From NCBI GenBank assembly GCA_023390785.1, contig JAEWCE010000084.1, positions 1 to 22,943 of the forward strand: 22,943 bases of DNA. The letters are read 5' to 3'. The notes under the pieces are model-generated. The model was not told where the DNA came from and did no database searches. It worked only from the letters and a program-made list of their open reading frames with translations. The stretch comes from Pseudomonadota bacterium (lineage in GTDB: Bacteria; Pseudomonadota; Alphaproteobacteria; Rhizobiales; Devosiaceae). Below, in pieces: positions 7,811 through 17,382 of this stretch. The translations under genes and the position numbers were made by a program. Positions within the stretch are counted from its first letter, which is position 1, and every line of letters starts with the position of its first letter.

Positions 7811-8260
7811 TCAGCCCAGCGCCGCCTTCACCTTGCCCGAGGCTTTGCCGAAATCGATGCGGCCCGGATAGTCGGCCTTGAGCGAGGCGATCACCTTGCC
7901 CATGTCCTTGGCCCCCGCGGCGCCGGTCTTGGCGATGGCGGCCTTGATCGCGTCGTCCACCTCGGCGTCGGTCAGTCCCTTGGGCAGGAACTCGTTGAGG
8001 ATGTCGATCTCTTCCTTTTCCACCGTAGCCAGGTCGTTGCGGCCTGCTTCGGCATAGATCGCAAAGCTTTCCTCGCGCTGCTTCACCATCTTTTGCAGCA
8101 GCGCCAGCACCTCGGCGTCGGTCGCCGGCCCCTTGCCCTCGCCGCGATTGGCGATGTCGCGGTCCTTGATCGCCGCATTGATCGCCCGCAGCGTCCGTGT
8201 CCGCCGTTCGTCCCGCGCCTTGAGCGCCGTCTTGTAGCTGTCGCCGATCGCCTCGCGCAT
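7811..8260 (-). CDS. GatB/YqeY domain-containing protein
   Basis: A 149-residue helical protein of the YqeY family, related to the tail domain of the GatB subunit of the tRNA amidotransferase. It is thought to bind tRNA, but no reaction is established for the free-standing form. Recognisable features are the N-terminal YKTALKARDERRTRTLRAINAAIK segment (quoted in family-consensus sense; key residues are the KARD and R.R..RAINAAIKD core), the LLQKMVKQREESFAIYAEAGR stretch around its middle with Q..KQR..S...Y..AGR, the EFLPKGL motif, and a C-terminal KDMGKVIASLK..YPGRIDF. The ATG at 8258-8260 is preferred because AAGGG lies 9 nt upstream; an ATG at 8269 would abut that site. It diverges from carA, an arrangement common in Hyphomicrobiales, where dnaG and rpoD usually follow it directly. 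Confidence 0.93.
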   Translation of the reverse strand: MREAIGDSYKTALKARDERRTRTLRAINAAIKDRDIANRGEGKGPATDAEVLALLQKMVKQREESFAIYAEAGRNDLATVEKEEIDILNEFLPKGLTDAEVDDAIKAAIAKTGAAGAKDMGKVIASLKADYPGRIDFGKASGKVKAALG

Positions 8261-8393
8261 GGCTGTCATCCCTTAAATTCCAACGATTTGGCCCCATATA
8301 GACCGTAACGCGAAGGGCCGCCACTTGCGCCTGTCGCGCCGTGCTTCTATGGGAAGCTCTCAACCTTGACCCGCTAACCCTCGGAGACCCGCC

Positions 8394-9599
8394 ATGTCTG
8401 GCTGGCAGCACACGCCTGCGACCGCCCTTCTGATCCTGCAGGACGGGACCCGACTCGAGGGCCGCGGCATCGGCGCCGTCGGCCATGCGGCCGGCGAGGT
8501 CTGCTTCAACACGGCAATGACCGGCTACCAGGAGATCCTCACCGATCCCTCTTATGCCGGGCAAATCGTGACCTTCACCTTCCCGCACATCGGCAATGTC
8601 GGCACCAACGACGAGGACATCGAGACCGTCAACATGGCGGCGCTCTCCGGCGTGCGCGGCGTCGTGCTCAAGGCCGACATCACCAATCCCGCCAACTATC
8701 GCGCCGCCGAACGGCTTGATGCCTGGCTCAAGAAGCGCAACATCGTCGGCATCGCCGGCATCGACACGCGGGCGCTCACCGCCATGATCCGCGAAAAGGG
8801 CATGCCCAACGGCGTTGTCGCCCATGCGCCCGACGGCTTCTTCCACGAGCCCTCGATCGCCGCCGAGCTTAAGGCCTTCCCCGGTCTTGTAGGTCTCGAC
8901 CTCGCCAAGGAAGTCACCACCGCCCAGACCTACAAATGGGACCAGACGCCGTGGCAGTGGAACAAAGGCTACGGCACGCTGGAGGACCCCAAATTCCACA
9001 TTGTCGCCGTCGACTACGGTGCCAAGCGCAACATCCTGCGCCAACTCGCCGACCAGGGCGCACGCGTCACCGTGGTGCCGGCGACCGCGACGGCCAAGGA
9101 CATCATGGGCCACAATCCCGACGGCATCTTTCTCAGCAACGGCCCGGGCGATCCGGCGGCGACGGGGAAATATGCGGTGCCCACCATCCAGGCGCTGATG
9201 GAGACCGGCAAGCCGATCTTCGGCATCTGCCTCGGTCACCAGCTCCTCGGCCTTGCCCTCGGCGGCACCACCAGCAAGATGCATCAGGGCCACCACGGCG
9301 CCAATCATCCGGTCAAGGATTTGACCACCGGCAAGGTCGAGATCACCTCGATGAACCACGGCTTCGCAGTCGACACGGCGAGCCTGCCCGCCGGCGTGAC
9401 GGAAACCCATGTGTCACTGTTCGACGGCTCCAACGCCGGCCTCAGCGTCGACGGCAAGCCGATCTTTTCGGTGCAGTACCATCCCGAGGCGTCACCCGGC
9501 CCGCACGACAGCCACTATCTGTTCACGCGCTTCGTCAACCAGATCCGCGCCGACAAGGGCCTGCCGCCCGAGCCCGAGCGTCCCGCCCCCACCGCCTGA
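8394..9599 (+). CDS. carA: Carbamoyl-phosphate synthase small (glutaminase) subunit CarA
   Basis: Hydrolyses glutamine and channels the ammonia to CarB, which makes carbamoyl phosphate for arginine and pyrimidine synthesis in the cytoplasm. It has 401 residues, a normal length. The N-terminal CarA domain begins LLILQDGTRLEGRGIG and has the typical FNTAMTGYQEILTDPSY stretch. The class I glutamine amidotransferase domain occupies about 200-385: NGPGDP at 249-254, the catalytic Cys279 in FGICLGHQLL, and the His363/Glu365 pair in QYHPEASPGP. The start is supported by GGAG 7 nt before the ATG. carB is not downstream: a strong hairpin and a convergent gene follow, so carA is probably transcribed alone, as in other members of this order where carA and carB are separate. 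Confidence 0.98.
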   Translation: MSGWQHTPATALLILQDGTRLEGRGIGAVGHAAGEVCFNTAMTGYQEILTDPSYAGQIVTFTFPHIGNVGTNDEDIETVNMAALSGVRGVVLKADITNPANYRAAERLDAWLKKRNIVGIAGIDTRALTAMIREKGMPNGVVAHAPDGFFHEPSIAAELKAFPGLVGLDLAKEVTTAQTYKWDQTPWQWNKGYGTLEDPKFHIVAVDYGAKRNILRQLADQGARVTVVPATATAKDIMGHNPDGIFLSNGPGDPAATGKYAVPTIQALMETGKPIFGICLGHQLLGLALGGTTSKMHQGHHGANHPVKDLTTGKVEITSMNHGFAVDTASLPAGVTETHVSLFDGSNAGLSVDGKPIFSVQYHPEASPGPHDSHYLFTRFVNQIRADKGLPPEPERPAPTA

Positions 9600-9615
9600 T
9601 CCCATACAATAGCGA

Positions 9616-9637
9616 AGGCCGCCCAAGGGGGCGGCCT
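9616..9637. terminator. Bidirectional terminator-like hairpin between carA and the EF-hand gene
   Basis: A 9-bp perfect stem (AGGCCGCCC/GGGCGGCCT) with a 4-nt loop starts 17 bp after the carA stop codon. There is no clear T-tract on the plus side; on the minus side TTCGCTATTGT follows. The location between convergent genes supports a shared terminator. Confidence 0.7.
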
Positions 9638-9655
9638 CCGAATGATCACCGGGTG

Positions 9656-9673
9656 ACCCGTAAGCTTACGGGT
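9656..9673 (-). terminator. 18-bp perfect palindrome spanning the stop codon of the EF-hand gene
   Basis: ACCCGTAAGCTTACGGGT is a perfect palindrome containing the TAA stop (9666-9668) of the minus-strand EF-hand gene. As RNA it could fold into a hairpin with a small loop just ahead of the longer hairpin at 9616-9637. It may be part of the same 3' end structure. No T-tract follows it directly, so an independent terminator role is uncertain. Confidence 0.4.
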
Positions 9674-10022
9674 TCGTCTGCGACGAGCTGGACGACGTGT
9701 CCGCGCCCGACGACGCGCCAGTATCGGCAGCACTCGAGCTCGAGGCACCCGAATCCGCCTTGTCGCTCGTGATGGCGGCCGTCAGGCCTACGAGAGCCGT
9801 GTACTCCGCCTGGTCGAGCTTCTGGTCGCCATTGGCGTCAGCCTTGGCGAACAGGTCCGGCGTGAGGGTCGAATAGATGCCCATCGCTTCTTCCATCGTC
9901 ACGAAACCGTCATGGTTGGCGTCGGCCTTGGTGAAGGCATCACCGGTCTGGGCCAGGGCGCCCGCCACGCCGACCGACATGATTGTCGCTGTCGCAGCAG
10001 CAAGGATTGCGATCTTCTGCAT
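9666..10022 (-). CDS. Secreted EF-hand calcium-binding protein
   Basis: A 118-residue protein with a clear Sec signal peptide (about residues 1-24, cleavage likely after ALA before Gln25). Two canonical 12-residue EF-hand loops follow: 34-45 (D34, N36, D38, F40, T42, E45) and 62-73 (D62, N64, D66, K68, D70, E73). Both keep the acidic residues needed for calcium, and they are spaced as a pair. From about residue 87 the tail is a low-complexity Ser/Ala/Asp/Gly run without further motifs. The mature product would be a small periplasmic or extracellular calcium-binding protein; the partner is unknown. The start is firm, with AAGGGA upstream of the ATG at 10020-10022. It is convergent with carA, and transcribed in the same direction as the zinc peptidase gene upstream of it, but a terminator separates them. 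Confidence 0.92.
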   Translation of the reverse strand: MQKIAILAAATATIMSVGVAGALAQTGDAFTKADANHDGFVTMEEAMGIYSTLTPDLFAKADANGDQKLDQAEYTALVGLTAAITSDKADSGASSSSAADTGASSGADTSSSSSQTNP

Positions 10023-10195
10023 TGGTCTTCCCTTCGGAATATGAGGTTTTGTTGAAGCGCCGCGGCGCGCTTGAAACGCCTGTGAGAGGCGTCGCCGACT
10101 AAACCAATGCGGGCGCTGATGGTTGCGCCATCGATTGTGGCCATTGCAGGGAGAATTCGAGTCAAAATCGGCTCGTCTGTACGGGTCGCAAAACG

Positions 10196-10220
10196 AAACC
10201 CGCGGGTTCGCCGCGGGTTT
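10196..10220 (-). terminator. Rho-independent terminator of the zinc metallopeptidase gene
   Basis: A perfect 10-bp stem (AAACCCGCGG/CCGCGGGTTT) with a 5-nt loop lies about 53 bp beyond the stop of the minus-strand peptidase gene. On that strand the stem is followed by CGTTTTG, a short T-tract. The position, strength and T-tract agree with termination of minus-strand transcription. Confidence 0.82.
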
Positions 10221-10272
10221 CTCTAAAACGACTCTCTAATCCGTCGCCAGCGCTGAACTCTTTGTGATCAGT

Positions 10273-11193
10273 TCAGCGGGGAATTCCGGTGTCGCACTGG
10301 CTAACATCGGTCGATTGCGCGCCCGTCTTGAACCACTGCATGCGCTGCGCCGAGGTACCGTGCGTATATTGCCGCGGCGAGATGGAGTTGTGCGTCAGCG
10401 TATCGTCGCCAATCTGGTTGGCGGCGTTGATCGCCTCGTCGACGTCGCCATTGTCGAGATATTGCTGCTCGCCACGCGCCCACATGCCGGCAAAGCAATC
10501 GGCCTGCAGTTCCACCTTCACCGAATAGGCGTTGGCCTGGTCCTGGCTCATCGACTGCCGCCGCTGGTTGAACTTGGGCAGGATGCCCAGGAGGTCCTGC
10601 ACGTGGTGCCCCACTTCATGCGCGATCACATAGGCCTGCGCGAAATCGCCCGGCGCGCCGAACTGGTCGCGCAATTGCTGGTAGAAGCTGAGGTCGATGT
10701 AAACCTTGCCGTCCTCGGGGCAGTAGAACGGCCCCGACGCCGCATCAGCCGTACCGCAGCCCGACGAGGTCTGGCCCGAGAACAGCACCACCCGGGGCTC
10801 GGTATAGGTGCCGCCGTGCTGGCTGAAGTAATTCCCCCAGAACGTCTCGGTGTCCTTCACCACCACGCCCACGAACTGCTTGAGCTGTTCCTCGTCGGCG
10901 CTCGGCGGCGGCATCGTCTGCGCATTACCGAACGGCGAGCTCGAGCTGTCCTCGCCCGTCAGGATGCTCAGCGGATTGATGCCGAACGCCATGGCGATGA
11001 CGATGAAGACCACGATGATCAGAGTGCCGCCCAGGCTCGATCCCGACCGCCCGCTCGGCAGCTGGATACCACCGCCGCGCCCGAACGGATTGGAGCCAAG
11101 GCCGCCGCCGAAGCCGCCGCCCAGCCCGCCGCCGCCGCCTTCACCGCGGCGATCCTCGATATTCGAGCTCTGCTCGCGTCCCTGCCACTTCAT
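10273..11193 (-). CDS. ypfJ: Membrane-anchored neutral zinc metallopeptidase (YpfJ family)
   Basis: A 306-residue protein of the putative neutral zinc metallopeptidase family (Pfam Zn_peptidase). Its N-terminus has a hydrophilic, very glycine-rich segment (about 17-43: GEGGGGGLGGGFGGGLG), then a single membrane span at 57-73, so the catalytic domain probably faces the periplasm. The zinc motif HEVGH is at 192-196, followed by HVQDLLG; E229 in the ELQADCFAG segment is the likely third ligand. Cysteines 146 and 158 (SGCGTA...FYCPEDG) may pair. The family's natural substrate is unknown. The GGGAG Shine-Dalgarno sequence 8 nt before the ATG fixes the start. A terminator follows the gene, and it diverges from cpdB across a 209-bp gap. 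Confidence 0.94.
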   Translation of the reverse strand: MKWQGREQSSNIEDRRGEGGGGGLGGGFGGGLGSNPFGRGGGIQLPSGRSGSSLGGTLIIVVFIVIAMAFGINPLSILTGEDSSSSPFGNAQTMPPPSADEEQLKQFVGVVVKDTETFWGNYFSQHGGTYTEPRVVLFSGQTSSGCGTADAASGPFYCPEDGKVYIDLSFYQQLRDQFGAPGDFAQAYVIAHEVGHHVQDLLGILPKFNQRRQSMSQDQANAYSVKVELQADCFAGMWARGEQQYLDNGDVDEAINAANQIGDDTLTHNSISPRQYTHGTSAQRMQWFKTGAQSTDVSQCDTGIPR

Positions 11194-11402
11194 CTTTCGA
11201 CTCCCAAGCTGCCGCCGAGCTTACGCTGGGCGCCGGCGCAAATCCATAATTTGACCAACCGGTCCAATTTTGACAGTCTCCTGCCGCCGGTCATCGCGGC
11301 GTCACCGCGAGCTGGCAAGACAAGTCGCTCGCCTGCGGCACCTTAACAAGCGACTGCTGCCGCCCGTTCCGCCCGCGAGTCGATTGCAACAGGGAGAACG
11401 AC

Positions 11403-13388
<1,986 letters not shown>

Positions 13389-13403
13389 CCTGCGGGCGTT
13401 TCG

Positions 13404-13444
13404 AGGGGCGCCGCCTGTCGTTTCCGTCAGGTTGGCGCCCCTTT
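13404..13444 (+). terminator. Terminator after cpdB
   Basis: A 9-bp perfect outer stem (AGGGGCGCC at 13404-13412 with GGCGCCCCT at 13434-13442) encloses a smaller inner stem (CCTG/CAGG) and is followed by TTcc. It begins 15 bp after the cpdB stop. The T-tract is short, but the stem is long and GC-rich. Confidence 0.75.
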
Positions 13445-13458
13445 CCGCCTGTGGAACT

Positions 13459-13477
13459 CTCCCGCTCTTCCCGGGAG
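13459..13477 (+). promoter_or_regulatory. Hairpin that would cover the ribosome-binding site of the six-cysteine protein gene
   Basis: CTCCCG (13459-13464) is a perfect complement of CGGGAG (13472-13477), which contains the GGGAG Shine-Dalgarno sequence of the gene starting at 13485. The loop is 7 nt. If it forms, ribosome access would be reduced. A six-base pairing can arise by chance in GC-rich DNA. Confidence 0.3.
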
Positions 13478-13484
13478 CGCCTAC

Positions 13485-14003
13485 ATGCCGAAGATCCTGC
13501 CCGCCCTTGTCCTCGCCCTTCTCGCCGCCACCCCGACGCTCGCTTACGACGAGCCCGACCGGTGTTACACGACGTCCGATCCGCGCTGCAGCGGCGACTA
13601 TTGCGGCAACACCTTCTACAACCCCACGGTCACGCAGAACTGGGCTCAAACCCGCCAGAATGCGGACCCCAAGGTCATGCGGGCGGTCGCCGGCGTCTAT
13701 TACGGCGAGTTCCCGTCACCCGACGGCAGCATGTACGAGCAGGTCTATCGCAGTTACGAGGCCAACGGCCTGTGGCAGTACCGCGACCAGACCTGCCCCG
13801 TGAACAACCTCGGTTACCTCCGCTGCTCGCAGAATCAGGGCGCCGGCCAATGGGCCGCCTATGGCCTCAATGACGGCAGCATCTTCCTGATGATCCATTT
13901 CTCCGACCTCAGCCGCTCCAATACCTGCTTCAGCCAGACCATCCGCTTGCGCAATGGCGGCTTCAGCGACGTTGCCGGCGGCAACTGGCGCCGGGTGCAG
14001 TAG
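13485..14003 (+). CDS. Secreted six-cysteine protein of unknown function
   Basis: A 172-residue protein I cannot name. A Sec signal peptide is clear (residues 1-20, MPKILPALVLALLAATPTLA, cleavage before Tyr21). The mature part has exactly six cysteines (27, 35, 40, 104, 114, 148), enough for three disulfides, so it is probably a folded periplasmic or extracellular domain. Aromatic, glycine-rich stretches such as AVAGVYYGEFPSP (68-80) and YEANGLWQYRDQTC (91-104), and FLMIHFSDLSRSNTC near 134-148, look like a compact beta-rich domain. The length is about one such domain. The ATG has GGGAG 7 nt upstream. It lies between cpdB and the Cfa gene, after the cpdB terminator. The coding quality is good and it is certainly a gene; a binding or inhibitor role would be only a guess. 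Confidence 0.85.
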   Translation: MPKILPALVLALLAATPTLAYDEPDRCYTTSDPRCSGDYCGNTFYNPTVTQNWAQTRQNADPKVMRAVAGVYYGEFPSPDGSMYEQVYRSYEANGLWQYRDQTCPVNNLGYLRCSQNQGAGQWAAYGLNDGSIFLMIHFSDLSRSNTCFSQTIRLRNGGFSDVAGGNWRRVQ

Positions 14004-14020
14004 CCGGGCCCCGGCGTTTG
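14003..14020 (+). terminator. Weak terminator-like hairpin after the six-cysteine protein gene
   Basis: GCCGGGCCCCGGC at 14003-14015 can fold with a 5-bp stem and 3-nt loop and is followed by GTTTG. It starts at the last base of the stop codon. The stem and T-tract are short, so it may only attenuate transcription into the Cfa gene. Confidence 0.3.
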
Positions 14021-14092
14021 CCCTATTGACTTGTCGGCCCTGAGCGTTTTGCTTCCCGCCACAATTTTCTGGATGCGCGGGGACGTGAAATC

Positions 14093-15205
14093 GTGAGTGA
14101 GAAAGACCGGATCATCGGATTGCTCAAGGATGCCGGGGTGACCGTCAATGGCCCCAATGCCTGGGACATCCAGATCCACGACGAGCGCGTCTGGACCCGT
14201 GTCTTCGCCCAGGGATCGCTGGGTCTGGGCGAAGCCTATATGGATGGCTGGTGGGATGCCGCCGACCTCGCCGAGTTCTTCAACAAGGTGTTGACCGGCG
14301 GCGTCGCCGAAAAGCTGAAGCTCACCCCTAACCTGCTCTGGCAGGTGGTACAGGCCAAGATGCTCAACATGCAGAGCATCGAGCGCTCGCGCCGCGTCGC
14401 CCGCATGCACTACAACGAGACCGAGGCCTACAAGGCCTCCCTCGACAAGCGCATGACCGGCTCGTGCGGCTACTGGCCCGAAGGCGTCACCAATGTCGAC
14501 GAGGCGCAGGAGGCCAAGCTCGACCTCGTCTGCCGCAAGATCGGGGTGAAGCCGGGCCAGCTCGTGTGGGACATCGGCTGCGGCTGGGGCGCCTTCATGG
14601 GCTTTGCCGCCGAGAAATACGGCGCCCGCTGCGTCGGCGTCACCGTCTCGCCCGACCAGGCCGCCTATGGCCGCGAGCGCTACAAGGACCTGCCCATCGA
14701 GTTCCAGGTCAAGGACTACCGCGAGTTCGACGGCAAGACCGACCACATCGTCTCGATGGGCATGTTCGAGCACGTCGGCCACAAGAACTACCGCACCTAT
14801 TTCGAGAAGGCGCGCTCGGTGATCAAGGAGGACGGCCTGTTCATGCTGCACTCGATCGGCGCGCAATGGTCGACCGACACCATCGAGCCGTGGCTGGAAA
14901 AATACATCTTCCCCGGCGGCGTCATTCCCTCGATGGCGCAGATCGGCAAGGCCATCGACGGCCTGTGGACCGTTGTCGACACCCACAATATCGGCCCGCA
15001 CTACGACAAGACGCTGTGCGCCTGGTACGAGAATTTCGACAAGAAATGGACGCGCCGCAACACCCCCGAGGAGGTGCGCTTCTACCGGCTGTGGAAATAC
15101 TACCTGCTGTGCTGCGCCGGCGGCTTCCGCGCCCGGGTGCTGCAGGTCTGGCAGTTCGTCCTCTCGCCCACCGGCGTTCCCGACGGCTACGTCTTCGCCC
15201 GCTGA
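14093..15205 (+). CDS. cfa: Cyclopropane-fatty-acyl-phospholipid synthase
   Basis: Transfers a methylene from S-adenosylmethionine to unsaturated acyl chains in membrane phospholipids, protecting the membrane under stress and in stationary phase. It has 370 residues against about 382 for E. coli Cfa, and both domains match that type: N-terminal GSLGLGEAYMDGWW (41-54) and the SAM-binding VWDIGCGWGAF (158-168). The residues known as catalytic or bicarbonate-binding in E. coli are present: C125 in SCGYW (C139), E226 in GMFEHVG (E239), H253 in MLHSIG (H266) and Y304 in PHYDKT (Y317). The usual HYDxGNDLF loop before the catalytic cysteine reads HYNETEAYK (106-114). The start is GTG at 14093, with a GGGG stretch about 10 nt upstream. 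The RNase T2 gene begins 5 bp after the stop, so these two are probably one transcript. Confidence 0.93.
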   Translation: MSEKDRIIGLLKDAGVTVNGPNAWDIQIHDERVWTRVFAQGSLGLGEAYMDGWWDAADLAEFFNKVLTGGVAEKLKLTPNLLWQVVQAKMLNMQSIERSRRVARMHYNETEAYKASLDKRMTGSCGYWPEGVTNVDEAQEAKLDLVCRKIGVKPGQLVWDIGCGWGAFMGFAAEKYGARCVGVTVSPDQAAYGRERYKDLPIEFQVKDYREFDGKTDHIVSMGMFEHVGHKNYRTYFEKARSVIKEDGLFMLHSIGAQWSTDTIEPWLEKYIFPGGVIPSMAQIGKAIDGLWTVVDTHNIGPHYDKTLCAWYENFDKKWTRRNTPEEVRFYRLWKYYLLCCAGGFRARVLQVWQFVLSPTGVPDGYVFAR

Positions 15206-15210
15206 CCGTC

Positions 15211-16206
15211 ATGCGCTGGGCGGCCGTCGCGATCCTTGCCCTGTTTGCCACATGCGGCAGCGTCGCGCCCTCCGGCGCGGCGCCGGCATCGATGTTCATC
15301 TCCAGCAAGGCTTGCCCCGCCTACCAGTCGATCAAGAAGCGGACCAATCCGGGCAACATTCGCACCGAACCCGGCACGGCCTACAAGTTCGTCGCCGACA
15401 ACAAGACGCCCGCCACCTACCACCAGATCATTGTTCTAACCGCCGATCCGCCTGAGCGTTGGGTGGCCGTGAATTGCGGCAGCGTCACGACCGACACGCC
15501 GGATGCCCCGGCTCCAACGCCGGTCACCGCAACGCCGCCATCCCCGGCCAAGCGGGCCGATTACGTCCTCGCCCTGAGCTGGGAACCGGCCTTCTGCGAA
15601 GGCGTGCCGCGCGCCATCGAATGCCGCCGGCAGAAACCGACATCCTACGAAGCCACGCATTTCTCACTGCACGGCCTCTGGCCGCAGCCGCGCAGCGCCG
15701 CCTACTGCAACGTCTCTGCCACCGACCGCGCCGCCGACAAGGCGCATGACTGGGAGGCCCTGCCCGCGGTCGACCTCAGCCCCGCGACCTGGGCTGACCT
15801 GAAGCAGATCATGCCCGGCACCCAGTCCCGTCTCGAACGCCACGAATGGATCGAGCACGGTACCTGTTCCGGCGCCTCCGAGGAGACCTACTTCTCCCGC
15901 GCCGCGCTGTTCGCCGGCACCATCAACAACACCGCCATCGCCGATCTCTTCGCCCGCAACATCGGCCGCCGCCTGGAGGGTGCCGCCATCCGCCAGGCGT
16001 TCGACGCCGCCTTCGGCAAGGGCGCCGGCGACCGCGTGCGCATCGCCTGCGACCAGGACGGCAATCGCCGCCTCATCGGCGAAATCACCATTGGGCTGCG
16101 CGGCGATGTCCTCGGCACTGGCGGCATCGGCGAGTTGATCGCCGCCGCTCCGCGCACTGATCCCGGCTGCTCGGGCGGCATCGTCGACCCCGCCGGCCTG
16201 CAATAG
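15211..16206 (+). CDS. Secreted RNase T2 family ribonuclease with N-terminal accessory domain
   Basis: Cleaves RNA non-specifically through 2',3'-cyclic phosphate intermediates, in the periplasm or outside the cell. It has 331 residues. A signal peptide covers about 1-26. Residues 32-90 form a small separate domain with C35 and C89 (SSKACPAYQSI...NPGNI..EPGTAY...ERWVAVNCG) also found ahead of some bacterial RNase T2 proteins. A Pro/Thr-rich linker follows (95-112). The T2 domain starts near 117 (YVLALSWEPAFCE). Active-site box CAS I is FSLHGLWPQ at 151-159 (H154) and CAS II is HEWIEHGTC at 211-219 (H211, E212, H216). The position just before H216, usually Lys, is Glu215 here. No Shine-Dalgarno sequence is visible; the 5-bp spacing after the cfa stop suggests translational coupling. 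CpdB, encoded upstream, would process its products. Confidence 0.94.
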   Translation: MRWAAVAILALFATCGSVAPSGAAPASMFISSKACPAYQSIKKRTNPGNIRTEPGTAYKFVADNKTPATYHQIIVLTADPPERWVAVNCGSVTTDTPDAPAPTPVTATPPSPAKRADYVLALSWEPAFCEGVPRAIECRRQKPTSYEATHFSLHGLWPQPRSAAYCNVSATDRAADKAHDWEALPAVDLSPATWADLKQIMPGTQSRLERHEWIEHGTCSGASEETYFSRAALFAGTINNTAIADLFARNIGRRLEGAAIRQAFDAAFGKGAGDRVRIACDQDGNRRLIGEITIGLRGDVLGTGGIGELIAAAPRTDPGCSGGIVDPAGLQ

Positions 16207-16222
16207 CCTGCGCAGGCGCACC

Positions 16223-16411
16223 TCAGCCCAGGGCCGTCTTGGTGGTCAAGACCGGCCTGACATCGAGATCGATGTGCCGCGGCTGCCCGGCGCCGATTAC
16301 CTCGAAATAGAAGAATACGCCGCCGACCATGAGGGCGACGACGACCAGCAGCCCCGCGACCACGGCCATCGCGCCGCCATCACCGGCTTCGAAACTGTCG
16401 CGGTTCGTCAT
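16223..16411 (-). CDS. Small single-pass membrane protein
   Basis: A 62-residue protein with a short polar N-terminus (MTNRDSFEAGDGGA), one strong membrane span at about 15-37 (VVAGLLVVVALMVGGVFFYF) and a 25-residue polar tail. Small proteins of this shape are common in Hyphomicrobiales, and no function is known to me. The ATG at 16409-16411 is chosen because GGAG lies 7 nt upstream; an earlier ATG at 16486 would add a 25-residue charged extension without a ribosome-binding site. It is convergent with the RNase T2 gene (16 bp between stops) and divergent from the ABC exporter genes. Confidence 0.72.
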   Translation of the reverse strand: MTNRDSFEAGDGGAMAVVAGLLVVVALMVGGVFFYFEVIGAGQPRHIDLDVRPVLTTKTALG

Positions 16412-16593
16412 CGACCGGCTCCGTCCGTTCTCCTTCCATTCGCTAATGGGCGAGCCACGGTGAAGTTCCGCAAGGCAGGGTTGCAAATTCTTAACCCAAG
16501 CCGTTCACGCCCCTTCAATCCGCGCGCGCTAGCCTGCAGCGACTGCCGCTAGCTGCGTGCAACCCCGTGCGCGGCCAACAGAAATCGCCAGCG

Positions 16594-17378
<785 letters not shown>

Positions 17379-17382
<4 letters not shown>

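Noticed and set aside
11270..11275. TTGACA as a -35 box for cpdB
   Set aside because: The hexamer is perfect, but no acceptable -10 element lies 16-18 bp downstream, so I do not call a promoter.
11194..11402. Riboswitch or small RNA in the 209-bp gap between the zinc peptidase and cpdB genes
   Set aside because: I found only a bulged inverted repeat around 11251-11267 (TTGACC..GGTCCAA) and no known RNA motif.
14026..14031. TTGACT as a -35 box for cfa
   Set aside because: With a 17-bp spacer the -10 position reads TTGCTT, which is too weak to support a promoter call.
16206..16217. GCCTGCGCAGGC palindrome at the RNase T2 stop as a terminator
   Set aside because: It is symmetric but only 12 bp, with no unpaired loop bases and no T-tract.
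16528..16553. Two GCTAGC sites 20 bp apart upstream of the ABC exporter genes
   Set aside because: Two palindromic hexamers two helical turns apart are suggestive, but the flanks are not symmetric and a chance repeat cannot be excluded.
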